Under the pieces are notes generated by a model. It worked only from the letters and a program-made list of their open reading frames with translations. It was not told where the DNA came from and did not search any database. A program made the position numbers and the translations under genes. Shown here piece by piece: positions 1-7,505 of a stretch of 16,661 nucleotides of DNA. Source of the stretch: JBBRMG01 sp038230955 (GTDB lineage Bacteria; Patescibacteriota; Doudnabacteria; UBA920); the NCBI GenBank assembly GCA_038230955.1, contig JBBRMG010000021.1, positions 1 through 16,661 on the forward strand. Direction: 5' to 3'. The stretch's first letter is position 1. Every line of letters begins with the position of its first letter.

Positions 1-135
1 AATTTTATGCACAACTCAATGCATGGACTACACGAGGGTCATACTCTTCATATAGTTTTAATCGGCGGCGGACTATTCGTAATTTTCCTTTTGTATTTAA
101 AAGATAAATATTGGACTGAGAGAACCAAAAAATAA
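1..135 (+). CDS. C-terminal end of a membrane protein, or a very small membrane protein (5' boundary unknown)
   Basis: The frame is open from base 1 and stops at TAA 133-135. Translation from the ATG at 7 would give a 42-residue protein; a second ATG lies at 19. The frame is also open upstream of base 7, so it may be only the tail of a larger gene cut by the window edge. What can be seen is a histidine-rich start (HNSMHGLHEGHTLH), one hydrophobic stretch of about 17 residues (IVLIGGGLFVIFLLYL) long enough to cross a membrane, and a charged end (KDKYWTERTKK). The positive tail suggests the C-terminus lies in the cytoplasm. I do not recognise a family. No convincing terminator follows it before the rnpB promoter. 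Confidence 0.5.
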   Translation, partial: NFMHNSMHGLHEGHTLHIVLIGGGLFVIFLLYLKDKYWTERTKK

Positions 136-192
136 TTTGGTATCCGTAATGCAATTCGGCACCCTACACTCTAATCCAAAGCGCAACGCTCA

Positions 193-221
193 TTGACACC
201 GACTCTAAAAAATGGTAGAAT
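193..221 (+). promoter_or_regulatory. Sigma-70 type promoter of rnpB
   Basis: A perfect -35 box TTGACA lies at 193-198 and a -10 box TAGAAT (one mismatch to TATAAT) at 216-221, with the ideal 17-bp spacer. The predicted start, 7 nt after the -10 box, is G228. That is exactly the first base of the long terminal helix of the RNase P RNA, so promoter and RNA end support each other. Confidence 0.88.
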
Positions 222-227
222 TGCTCA

Positions 228-577
228 GTCTTAAGCAAATCGAATAATCGCTTGTGTGTTATGTAAATAGCGCATGGGAGGAAAGTCCGAACACTTAATT
301 TGATGGCCACTATAGAGCTATCAAAACTGGTAGCGGGTAACGCCCGTCAGGAGTGATCCCAGAGGTGCGAACAGTGACGCCGGCGCGGAAACGCAAAGGC
401 ATCTGCCAGCCGTAAGGTCGACAGATGAATCGTTACGGCAACGTAGCGAGTGAAACGGCAAAATCCTTACCTAAGTGCAAAGCCAAATTTGGTAGGCTGC
501 TCGAGCTAGCTGGTAACAGCTAGCCCAGATAGATGATTATTTAGAAACAGAATTCGGCTTACGAGTTTGCTTAGGAC
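228..577 (+). ncRNA. rnpB: RNase P RNA (M1 RNA), bacterial type
   Basis: This is the catalytic RNA of ribonuclease P, which removes the 5' leader from precursor tRNAs. The conserved 5' core GGGAGGAAAGTCCGAACAC is at 276-294 and the 3' core ACAGAATTCGGCTTAC at 547-562. Together they form helix P4: AAG 283-285 with CTT 558-560, and CCGAA 287-291 with TTCGG 553-557. U286 is left as the universally conserved bulge. The two ends form helix P1, 12 pairs between 228-239 and 566-577, including one G-U pair. That sets the mature ends and a length of about 350 nt, normal for the class. The segment around 476-496 (GTGCAAAGCCAAATTTGG) resembles the conserved stretch before the 3' core. It has its own promoter and terminator. 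Confidence 0.95.
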
Positions 578-580
578 CTA

Positions 581-607
581 AAAACACCCCAATAGTGGGG
601 TGTTTTT
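581..607 (+). terminator. Intrinsic terminator of rnpB
   Basis: A perfect 10-bp stem pairs AAAACACCCC (581-590) with GGGGTGTTTT (597-606) around a six-base loop (AATAGT), ending in a run of five T (603-607). It starts 4 nt after the RNase P RNA P1 helix. The next promoter follows within about 20 bases. Confidence 0.93.
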
Positions 608-624
608 AATTAACTCGTGCAAAA

Positions 625-633
625 TGCTATAAT
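625..633 (+). promoter_or_regulatory. Extended -10 promoter of the glycosyltransferase-mur operon
   Basis: TGCTATAAT at 625-633 is a perfect extended -10 element (TGn plus TATAAT). The expected -35 position overlaps the T-run of the rnpB terminator and is poor (TTTAAT at 605-610), which extended -10 promoters tolerate. The expected start, 7-8 nt downstream of the box, falls at 640-641, on the ATG at 641. The transcript would then have no 5' leader. It is the only strong promoter seen before the ten-kilobase-scale run of genes that ends with murB. Confidence 0.78.
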
Positions 634-640
634 TATACAT

Positions 641-1720
641 ATGAAAATCGCATTAGCTCATGATTCCTTTACGCAAATTGGTGGTGCAGAACGCATCGCT
701 GCAACTTTGCATGAACTGTATCCAGACGCAGAGTATCACACCATTGTTGTCGACAGCCGATTAAACTCGTTTGTCGCGGGTTGGAAAATACACACCACAG
801 TTATCCAAGCTCTATATAATATCTACCCTAGATTTCAACAATTGTTTCCTTTGATTCCCGTCGCTCTGTACTTACAACCGAAGATTAAGGCGGACATTTT
901 AATCAGTTCCAGTTCCTCTTACGCTAAAGGCTTCCGCGTTGGCCCCAATACTATTCATATTAATTATTGTCATACACCGACCAGATTTGTCTGGGGGGAT
1001 TTTGATTATGCTTTGCAAGAAATTCCTGCGTTCTTGCGGCCTGTGGCTAAACAGTACTTCCGGTGGCTGAGAAAGTGGGACAAATGGACAACAAAAGATA
1101 TTGATTACTTTATTGCTAATTCTAAAGAGGTCCAATCGCGCATTAAGCAATACTATGGTCGCAATAGCGATATTGTCTATCCGTACGTGGAAATGTCTTT
1201 TTGGCACGCAACTAAACCAAAACAGGATTATTTTTTAATTGCCGGACGTCTACAACCATACAAAGGGCACGACACGGTTATTCGAGCCTGTACCGAAGCG
1301 GGCTTGCGGTTACACGTAGTAGGCACGGGTCGTTACGAAACCTATTTACGTTCTATTGCCGGACCAAACATCGCATTCCTCGGTCGAGTGAGCGATGAGC
1401 AATTACGCGACGAGTACAGTGGCGCCAAGGCATTTTTATACCCACAGCTGGAAGATTTTGGTATGATGCCACTTGAAGCAGCGGCCTGTGGTACTGCCAC
1501 CATCGGTTTGGCAATGGGCGGCAGTCTTGAAACAATTGCCCCGGGCATTAGCGGTGAATTGTTACCCGAGATTACCGTTGACTCCTTGAAAGCTTGCTTA
1601 GCTTCCTGGCAGCCAGAAAAATACAATACCGAAGCGATGCGACAACACGCTAATAAGTTTAGTAAACAACAGTTTAAACAGAAAATTCAAGAGTTAGTTA
1701 ATCACGCCCAATCGTTATGA
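641..1720 (+). CDS. GT4-family glycosyltransferase, first gene of the operon
   Basis: This is a 359-residue GT-B fold, retaining glycosyltransferase of the group 1 (GT4) kind, expected to move a sugar from a nucleotide donor onto a growing surface glycan at the inner face of the membrane. The N-terminal loop GGAER (14-18) is typical of the family. The second Rossmann domain opens with AGRLQPYKGHD (from 201) and holds the donor-site E-x7-E motif in EDFGMMPLE (E271 and E279). There is no signal peptide or membrane helix. A GTG at 617 in the same frame lies upstream of the -10 box and so cannot be in the transcript. I chose ATG 641, which begins the typical MKIAL strand. Its stop overlaps the next start by 4 bp (ATGA). 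Acceptor and sugar cannot be read from sequence. Confidence 0.88.
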   Translation: MKIALAHDSFTQIGGAERIAATLHELYPDAEYHTIVVDSRLNSFVAGWKIHTTVIQALYNIYPRFQQLFPLIPVALYLQPKIKADILISSSSSYAKGFRVGPNTIHINYCHTPTRFVWGDFDYALQEIPAFLRPVAKQYFRWLRKWDKWTTKDIDYFIANSKEVQSRIKQYYGRNSDIVYPYVEMSFWHATKPKQDYFLIAGRLQPYKGHDTVIRACTEAGLRLHVVGTGRYETYLRSIAGPNIAFLGRVSDEQLRDEYSGAKAFLYPQLEDFGMMPLEAAACGTATIGLAMGGSLETIAPGISGELLPEITVDSLKACLASWQPEKYNTEAMRQHANKFSKQQFKQKIQELVNHAQSL

Positions 1721-2838
1721 AAATAGCATTAGATTTTCGCGGGCTTTTGTCTGGCCGAGTTAGCGGCGTTGAAAACTACATTTTTAATATAATGGAGCGA
1801 TTATTGGTACTAGACCACGAGAATCAGTACATGCTTTTGGAAAATGCTTATAAGGCTAAAGATCTTAGCAGTCTGCATTTTATTAATACTCAAATTGTTC
1901 AACGACGGATCCCCAATAAATTTTTTAATGGCTCTTTAAAATTGTTTGGCGTTCCAAAGTTCGAGAAATACTTCGGTCAGTTTGATACTTTGTTTTTACC
2001 TAATTTTAATTTCTTTGCTTTGAAAGCTTCGACAAAACTTGTAGTGACCGTTCATGATATGTCACCCGTAGTAACGCCGGAGTATTACAGCATAAAAAGA
2101 CGAATATGGCATTGGGCCGTAAATTTTAAGAAAACTTTAGCCAGGGCAAATAAGATTATTGCTGTATCCGAATACACTAAGGCCGATTTGATTCGCTTGT
2201 TCAACGTTCCTGCTGAAAAAATCGTTGTAATATACCCTGGAATTGATCGCCAAATATTTTCACCCAACTTGCCTGATGAGAAATTACGCGAAGTCCGAAA
2301 TCGATACAGTCTGCCAGGGGAATACATATTATTTTTAAACACTATTGAACCACGGAAAAATTTAGTAGCATTCATTAAGGCTTTTGAACAATTGCCCGGT
2401 AATGAGAGCTTGGTCATTGGGGGCAAAGCGGGCTGGAAGTATGGCCCCATTTTTAAGGCAATAGAAAATAGCCCCAAGCGACGATTAATTAAATACTTAG
2501 GGTACGTTCCCGAAAATGATAAGCCATATTTAATTCACTTGGCCCGAGCTGTTGGTTTTCCGAGCTTTTACGAAGGGTTCGGTTTCCCAGCGCTTGAAGC
2601 ATTAAGTCTGGGGGTACCTGTGTTAACCTCCCAACTGACATCTTTGCCGGAAACAATAGAAGATGCAGCGCTCATGGTAAACCCGTATAATATAGAGGAG
2701 CTGGCATCAGGTCTAAAATCTATAATGACAGATGATCAATTGCGGCAGCGACTTATTGCCCGGGGACTGGAACAAGCCAAAAAATTTGACTGGGACATTG
2801 CTGCTCAAAAAATGCTCAACGTATTTAACAGTTTATAA
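1717..2838 (+). CDS. GT4-family glycosyltransferase, second of three
   Basis: This 373-residue GT-B glycosyltransferase opens with MKIALDFRGLLSGRVSGVENY, where the first strand and the glycine-rich acceptor loop lie. The donor domain begins near NTIEPRKNL (208-216) and contains the E-x7-E motif in EGFGFPALE (E286, E294), followed by the usual SLGVPVLTS segment. The sequence VIYPGID in the linker is typical of mannosyl- and related GT4 enzymes, but the substrate is not known. It starts inside the stop of the preceding gene (ATGA, 1717-1720) with no Shine-Dalgarno sequence, so translational coupling is likely. It resembles the next gene along its whole length (see findings). Its probable role is in a cell-surface polysaccharide or glycolipid. 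Confidence 0.88.
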   Translation: MKIALDFRGLLSGRVSGVENYIFNIMERLLVLDHENQYMLLENAYKAKDLSSLHFINTQIVQRRIPNKFFNGSLKLFGVPKFEKYFGQFDTLFLPNFNFFALKASTKLVVTVHDMSPVVTPEYYSIKRRIWHWAVNFKKTLARANKIIAVSEYTKADLIRLFNVPAEKIVVIYPGIDRQIFSPNLPDEKLREVRNRYSLPGEYILFLNTIEPRKNLVAFIKAFEQLPGNESLVIGGKAGWKYGPIFKAIENSPKRRLIKYLGYVPENDKPYLIHLARAVGFPSFYEGFGFPALEALSLGVPVLTSQLTSLPETIEDAALMVNPYNIEELASGLKSIMTDDQLRQRLIARGLEQAKKFDWDIAAQKMLNVFNSL

Positions 2839-2841
2839 TCA

Positions 2842-3969
2842 ATGAAAATAGGTTTTGATTTCCGTATGGGAGGAGCTATCAATTCCGGTATTGGCCGGTA
2901 TGTATTCGAGTTGTTAAAAAAGATTTTAGCAGCAGACGTCAATAATCAATATTTCATCTTCTATAACAAAAACAACGTAGACGAAAGAGATTTAATAGTG
3001 CTGAGGACATTTAGTAACGTCACTCTGGTGCCGACTAAGCTCCGGCATTATTCAATTGCCGAGCAAATCTTTTTTCCTCGTATTCTCAATAGTTATGGTT
3101 TAGATCTAGTACATTTTCCCAACTTCAATGTTCCGGCCTTTTATCGCAAGCCTTTCATAGTCACTATTCATGATATGGTCCATCACAAAATTAGTGGCCA
3201 TAAAAAAAGCACTCTAATATTCTTTTATGGTTATAAATATATTATCAGTCATGCGGCCAAAGCCAGCCTAAAAATTATTACTGTAACTAACGCGGCAAAG
3301 AAAGACATTATAGAGTTGCTTGGTGTACCTGAAGACAAAATTGAAGTTATTTACGAAGCTCCATTCCTTCAGGAAACTTCAGCTAGCAATGTTACCAAAG
3401 TCAAAAACATGTTTTTATTAAAACGCCCTTATTTTTTATTTGTTGGGACACTGGAGCGAAAAAAGAACATTATCAATTTATCTCGAGGGTTTGATTTATT
3501 CATGGACAACTACAAACTCGATATGGACTTAGTTTTTGCCGGGAAGCCCGATCGCCATTACCCTAATATAAAATTTGAAGCGATGAATATTCAGCACGCT
3601 GATCGCTTAGTGTTTACAGATTTTGTTGATGATGATGTGTTATCTGCCTTGTATCAAGGAGCCTATGCATTTACCACAGCTTCCATGCACGAGGGATTTG
3701 GTCTGCCGGGAGTGGAAGCGATGCAATTTGGATTACCAGTCCTGGCTTCGAATACAGATGTATTTAATGAAGTGTATGACAATGCAGCGATCTATTTTGA
3801 TGGACTGAACCCAGAAGACATTGCAGAAAAAATGCATTTAATTGTGCGCGACCCATTGTTCTATCAGCAAATGCAAGAAAAAAGTTTAAAACGCGGCCAA
3901 ATATTTAATTGGGATGCCGCTGCTCAATCTACCATTTCGTTATATCATGAGCTTACAAATGAAAAATAA
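2842..3969 (+). CDS. GT4-family glycosyltransferase, third of three
   Basis: This 375-residue GT-B glycosyltransferase begins MKIGFDFRMGGAINSGIGRY, the family's first strand and glycine loop. The donor domain starts with GTLERKKNI (202-210) and carries the E-x7-E motif in EGFGLPGVE (E284, E292). It shares layout and many local blocks with the preceding gene, such as HDM, NQY, the xVPxDKIxVIY block and the closing WDxAAQ, so the two look like an old tandem duplication. At the linker where its neighbour has YPG this protein has YEA. The start is 3 nt after the previous stop, without a Shine-Dalgarno sequence. Its end overlaps the proposed murG start by 11 bp. The sugar donor and acceptor are unknown. 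Confidence 0.87.
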   Translation: MKIGFDFRMGGAINSGIGRYVFELLKKILAADVNNQYFIFYNKNNVDERDLIVLRTFSNVTLVPTKLRHYSIAEQIFFPRILNSYGLDLVHFPNFNVPAFYRKPFIVTIHDMVHHKISGHKKSTLIFFYGYKYIISHAAKASLKIITVTNAAKKDIIELLGVPEDKIEVIYEAPFLQETSASNVTKVKNMFLLKRPYFLFVGTLERKKNIINLSRGFDLFMDNYKLDMDLVFAGKPDRHYPNIKFEAMNIQHADRLVFTDFVDDDVLSALYQGAYAFTTASMHEGFGLPGVEAMQFGLPVLASNTDVFNEVYDNAAIYFDGLNPEDIAEKMHLIVRDPLFYQQMQEKSLKRGQIFNWDAAAQSTISLYHELTNEK

Positions 3970-5059
3970 AAAACTAAAACCTATCTCCGTCGCATTAGTC
4001 GGCGGTTTAACCGCTGGGCCTATAATGCCTCTTTTGGCGTTGCGCGAGGAAATAAAATCGCGCCACCCAACCGCCCACTTTATAGCGATTGACGTAGCTG
4101 GTTCAGTCGCTAGTCTGTTAGCCAAAAGACAGCACGTAGTATTTTATCCGATTGCCGCTGGTAAACTCCGTCGTTATTTTTCAATACGCACCGTATCTAG
4201 TCCTGTTCTCGTGGTAATTGGGATTATCCAATCAATGCGCATTTTGTTGCGGCATAAAGTCACTCAGGTTATTGGGGCGGGGGGGTTTGTGCAGGTGCCA
4301 GTAATTTGGGCCGCCTGGTTATTGCGTATACCTGTACATATTCATCAACAAGATATCTCTCCAACTTTAGCCAATACTTTGTGCGCCCCCTTAGCAACCA
4401 CCATGAGTGTGACATTCGAAAGCTCACTGCAAGATTTTCCCCGAAGCTCCGGTATTTTTTCTCACGGCCGGGAAGTAAATATTGCTTGGACCGGTAATCC
4501 CGTGCGGCCAGAGATATTGTCGGGCGGGAAAATAGAAGGTCAAAAACAGTTTGGGTTAGATCGCTCCTGGCCCACTGTATTTATTATTGGTGGTGGAGGC
4601 GGGGCTTCTGGACTGAATGATTTAATTTATGGTTCATTGGATGAGCTTACGCGAACAGTCCAAGTTATTCATAGTACAGGTAAAGGCAAACTAAAAATGG
4701 AAGCAAAGGAGCGCTATCACCCGTACGAATTCATAAACCGAACGGAACTAGCTTATGCTGTGGCCGACATAGTGGTCGCACGGGCGGGTATTGGCACTAT
4801 TACAGAATTGGCAAACTTAGGAAAAGTTAGTATCATTATCCCTATGCCTCACACCCATCAGGAAGCTAACGCAGAAATGCTGTATCAGAATAAAGCTGCT
4901 ATCGTTCTCGATCAGTCCGACATAACGCCCGCTAGATTGGTCCGTACCATTCGCAAAATCCTGTTTGATTTAGAGTTACAACATTCTATCAAAGAAAACG
5001 TGGAAAAAATAATGCCAAAGCGTTCCGCAAAACATATTATTGATTTAATCGGACTATAA
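3959..5059 (+). CDS. murG: MurG: UDP-GlcNAc:lipid I N-acetylglucosaminyltransferase (divergent)
   Basis: MurG adds GlcNAc to lipid I at the inner membrane face, giving lipid II, the peptidoglycan building block. Family landmarks are present: GKLRRY (68-73), GAGGFVQVP (106-114) with HIHQQD (127-132) in place of the usual HEQN, TGNPVR (178-183), the second glycine loop GGGGGASG (211-218), and ARAGIGTITEL (274-284). In the last, E283 should bind the UDP ribose. HQEANA (300-305) follows. The first glycine loop, normally GGTGGHxxP, reads GGLTAGPIMP (15-24), so the conserved histidine is gone. I chose the ATG at 3959 (366 residues, MKNKKLKP), which puts the first strand near the N-terminus. In-frame ATGs at 3914 and 3947 add 15 or 4 residues and cannot be excluded. 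Its position before murC-murB supports the call. Confidence 0.9.
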   Translation: MKNKKLKPISVALVGGLTAGPIMPLLALREEIKSRHPTAHFIAIDVAGSVASLLAKRQHVVFYPIAAGKLRRYFSIRTVSSPVLVVIGIIQSMRILLRHKVTQVIGAGGFVQVPVIWAAWLLRIPVHIHQQDISPTLANTLCAPLATTMSVTFESSLQDFPRSSGIFSHGREVNIAWTGNPVRPEILSGGKIEGQKQFGLDRSWPTVFIIGGGGGASGLNDLIYGSLDELTRTVQVIHSTGKGKLKMEAKERYHPYEFINRTELAYAVADIVVARAGIGTITELANLGKVSIIIPMPHTHQEANAEMLYQNKAAIVLDQSDITPARLVRTIRKILFDLELQHSIKENVEKIMPKRSAKHIIDLIGL

Positions 5060-5060
5060 A

Positions 5061-6092
5061 ATGAGCTCTTTTAACCGACCTAAAATTGGGTTAGCCCTGC
5101 GAGGCGCATCGACCAGGTCTATGTTCTATATAGGCTTTTTAGAAGTCCTGGATGAGCAAAAAATACCAATAGACTACATTGCCACTATGTCCAGCGGAGC
5201 CATCGCAGCTGCGGCCTATGCCTGCGGCACCATGCATGAGCTCAAGCGCCAAGCACTGACCTGGGACGCGGACACATTGTATAGTTTAATCGATCGCACT
5301 AAGAATAAGGGCGGTTTGTATAGCATGGAAAAAGGGGAAGAGTTTTTGCGTCAGTTCACCCGCAATCTAAGATTCGAAGATGTAAAACCACAAATGGGAT
5401 TTGTGACCGCCGACATCAACGAAGGTACAGAAGTTGTTCTTCAAATGGGTGATATTGCCAAGGCCATTTGCGCTACCTGTAGCGTGCCCGGCATTTTCGA
5501 ACCTGTGCAATGGGGTAATAAAGCTTTAGTCGATGGCGGATTGATAAATGTTATCCCCGGTAACGTGTTGCAAGAAGTGGGGATGGACATAGCAATCGGC
5601 GTCGACCTGAGAGCCACTAATTATATTTTTAGCCCTGCCCAATATTTTATTCGCCAAGTGGTCTCTTGGTTGCGCAGTTTGCTATTGTTGAATCAAGCGG
5701 AAAAGTTTGGAAAATGGATTGAAATGCAATTTGAAGACAGCGAACTGTTTACATCAGCCTTAAAAGGGAACGAGTCAGCGCCATCTGCCCCCGGCATGTT
5801 TTCTGTTATAGGCCGCTCAATGGATTTGGCTTTGGCGGCTCAAAAAAGACACGTAGAGTCTAATTCCTACCAATGCGACATTTTAATTCGACCGGAAACC
5901 AAGAAAAAAACATTAGCGCAAAGATTTTTTTTACTCTGGCTGACCGATTTTTCTCGAACAGAAGAAATGTACCAACTAGGGCGCACAACCGCTACTGAGT
6001 ATGCTCCTAAAATTTGGCAAGCCATGGCAGATTTTGAATCTAAAAAGCAAGGCCACGAAATCGCCCTAAAAGAAATGATTAAGCATAATTAA
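5061..6092 (+). CDS. Patatin-like phospholipase-family protein with a modified oxyanion loop
   Basis: This 343-residue protein has the patatin/RssA-type acyl hydrolase fold at residues 1-170. Patatins cleave acyl esters with a Ser-Asp dyad. The serine elbow, normally GxSxG, is TMSSG (42-46), with S44 as nucleophile. The aspartate motif is intact in VDGG (D158), preceded by the classical CSVPGIFEPV segment (140-149). The oxyanion loop, usually GGGxRG, reads RGASTRS (14-20), keeping only one glycine and the arginine. The C-terminal half, after about 190, has a hydrophobic, possibly membrane-associated stretch (FIRQVVSWLRSLLLL) and no domain I recognise. It lies 1 nt after murG and 1 nt before murC, so it is co-expressed with peptidoglycan synthesis. 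The natural substrate is unknown; a lipid role at the membrane is an inference. It could be a non-hydrolytic lipid-binding homologue. Confidence 0.83.
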   Translation: MSSFNRPKIGLALRGASTRSMFYIGFLEVLDEQKIPIDYIATMSSGAIAAAAYACGTMHELKRQALTWDADTLYSLIDRTKNKGGLYSMEKGEEFLRQFTRNLRFEDVKPQMGFVTADINEGTEVVLQMGDIAKAICATCSVPGIFEPVQWGNKALVDGGLINVIPGNVLQEVGMDIAIGVDLRATNYIFSPAQYFIRQVVSWLRSLLLLNQAEKFGKWIEMQFEDSELFTSALKGNESAPSAPGMFSVIGRSMDLALAAQKRHVESNSYQCDILIRPETKKKTLAQRFFLLWLTDFSRTEEMYQLGRTTATEYAPKIWQAMADFESKKQGHEIALKEMIKHN

Positions 6093-6093
6093 T

Positions 6094-7503
6094 ATGGATA
6101 TTTCGACTGCGCACAAAATTTATTTTATTGGCATAGGTGGCATAGGCATGTCAGCGGCGGCTGGTATTGCAGCGGAAGCGGGCTTTGAAGTCTCTGGCAG
6201 CGACAGCACCCAAATTTATGATCCTTCTAAAAGTGTATTAGATCGTTTCGGCATCAATTATCATATTGGCTATGCCGTCTCTAACATTGCCGAGGCGGAG
6301 GCCGATATATTCGTTGCATCAGCAGGAGAAGACGAAAAAAATCCGGAAGTAGCCTACGTAAACGAACAAGGTTGGCGACTGTATAGTTTTCCAGAACTAC
6401 TACATGAAATCGCAAAAGACAAAATTCGTATTGTGGTAGCCGGCACGCATGGCAAGTCAACTACCGCCGGGTTATTAGGCCACACCTTGCATGACATTGA
6501 TGACAGCTCTTTTATGACTGGAGCAGTCCTACAGAGCTATAATACCAACTTTCAGTACGGCGATGGCCACTATTTTATATTTGAAGGGGATGAATACAAG
6601 GCGTTATACGATGATCCCACCCCCAAATTCCACTACTATAAGCCAGACATCTTAGTAATAACAAATCTAGAATTTGACCACCCTGATATTTTTAGCGACT
6701 TGGATGAAATGAAAGATGAATTCCGTCAGCTCATCGCTAATATGCCTGATGACGGTTTAATTATATATAATGCTGATGATGTTAATTTGGCTCAACTTAT
6801 GCACGAAACAGAAGTTGCCAGCTTCGGTTTTAGCTTAGAACACCCTGCCGATTTTATGGCCGATGAAATTAAATACACAGCGGACGGAACCTCATTTAAA
6901 GTCAGTCGCTATGTTAAATCAGAATTAAAGTGGTCCGAAAATTACCACACTCAGCTTGCCGGCAAAATTAATGTTTACAATTCGTTGGCAGTCATTGCCA
7001 CGCTGCGAGCTTTGGGGTTCGAACATCAAGCAATCCAAGATACAGTCGAAACTTATTTGGGAGTGAAGCGGCGTTTTGAAAAAATTGGTGAAAGTAGCGG
7101 CGGCGTAGTCGTCTACGATGACTACGCTCATCATCCCACAGCAATCATGGAAACTTTGGCCGCTGCCCGGGGTCGTCACCCCGATTCGCGTATATGGGCG
7201 GTGTTTGAACCCCACACCTATAGCCGTACGGTGGCTACCCTAGATAATTTGGCGGTGGCTTTTAGTGCTGCCGACGAAGTACTGCTAGCGGAAATTTATC
7301 CTGCCCGAGAACAAAAAACTGAGCATTCTATTACAGGGACGCAAGTAGTGGAGCAAATTAAAAAATACCATGAGCATGTTCGGTTAGTTGCTGATAAATC
7401 TGCCGCCTCTGCTATATTGCGAAGCGAGCTTAAACCTCATGATGTAGTGGTCATAATGGCTGTTGGTAATTTTAATACATTGGCCCAAGAGCTAGCCGTA
7501 TAA
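6094..7503 (+). CDS. murC: MurC: UDP-N-acetylmuramate--L-alanine ligase (with Mpl-like central segment)
   Basis: This is a Mur ligase of 469 residues that joins L-alanine to UDP-MurNAc using ATP in the cytoplasm. The N-terminal Rossmann domain has the MurC-type motif GIGGIGMS (13-20). The ATP site is GTHGKST (117-123), with K121. The C-terminal domain carries DDYAHHP (342-348) and EPHTYSR (372-378). The central segment EGDEYKALYDD (from 164) and NLEFDHPDIF (191-200) resembles Mpl, the murein tripeptide ligase, more than classical MurC, which usually has EADE followed by NIEADH. The N-terminal motif, the full length and the murG-murC-murB neighbourhood favour MurC. The gene begins 1 nt after the lipase homologue and ends 2 nt before murB, with no Shine-Dalgarno sequence. 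Confidence 0.88.
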   Translation: MDISTAHKIYFIGIGGIGMSAAAGIAAEAGFEVSGSDSTQIYDPSKSVLDRFGINYHIGYAVSNIAEAEADIFVASAGEDEKNPEVAYVNEQGWRLYSFPELLHEIAKDKIRIVVAGTHGKSTTAGLLGHTLHDIDDSSFMTGAVLQSYNTNFQYGDGHYFIFEGDEYKALYDDPTPKFHYYKPDILVITNLEFDHPDIFSDLDEMKDEFRQLIANMPDDGLIIYNADDVNLAQLMHETEVASFGFSLEHPADFMADEIKYTADGTSFKVSRYVKSELKWSENYHTQLAGKINVYNSLAVIATLRALGFEHQAIQDTVETYLGVKRRFEKIGESSGGVVVYDDYAHHPTAIMETLAAARGRHPDSRIWAVFEPHTYSRTVATLDNLAVAFSAADEVLLAEIYPAREQKTEHSITGTQVVEQIKKYHEHVRLVADKSAASAILRSELKPHDVVVIMAVGNFNTLAQELAV

Positions 7504-7505
7504 TT

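Noticed and set aside
136..192. Terminator or small gene between the first frame and the rnpB promoter
   Set aside because: Only a four-pair stem AGCG-CAA-CGCT is seen, with no T-run and no coding frame of note.
617..640. GTG at 617 as start of the first glycosyltransferase
   Set aside because: It lies upstream of and overlapping the -10 box, so it would not be in the transcript, and the added eight residues do not fit the family's N-terminus.
899..1626. Open frames antisense to the first glycosyltransferase
   Set aside because: They lie fully inside a well supported gene and have no promoter, ribosome site or recognisable protein features; similar frames opposite secA, murC and the other genes were rejected for the same reason.
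1718..1720. TGA read as glycine, as in some candidate phyla
   Set aside because: TGA ends the first glycosyltransferase exactly at its natural C-terminus and the next gene starts in the same four bases; no conserved protein here needs TGA read-through.
3623..3808. Short plus-strand frame inside the third glycosyltransferase
   Set aside because: It is an out-of-frame shadow of a conserved donor-domain segment.
7499..7504. TATAAT just before the murB ATG
   Set aside because: Transcription would start inside the murB coding region; there is no -35 box or extended TG, and AT-rich stop/start junctions produce such matches by chance.
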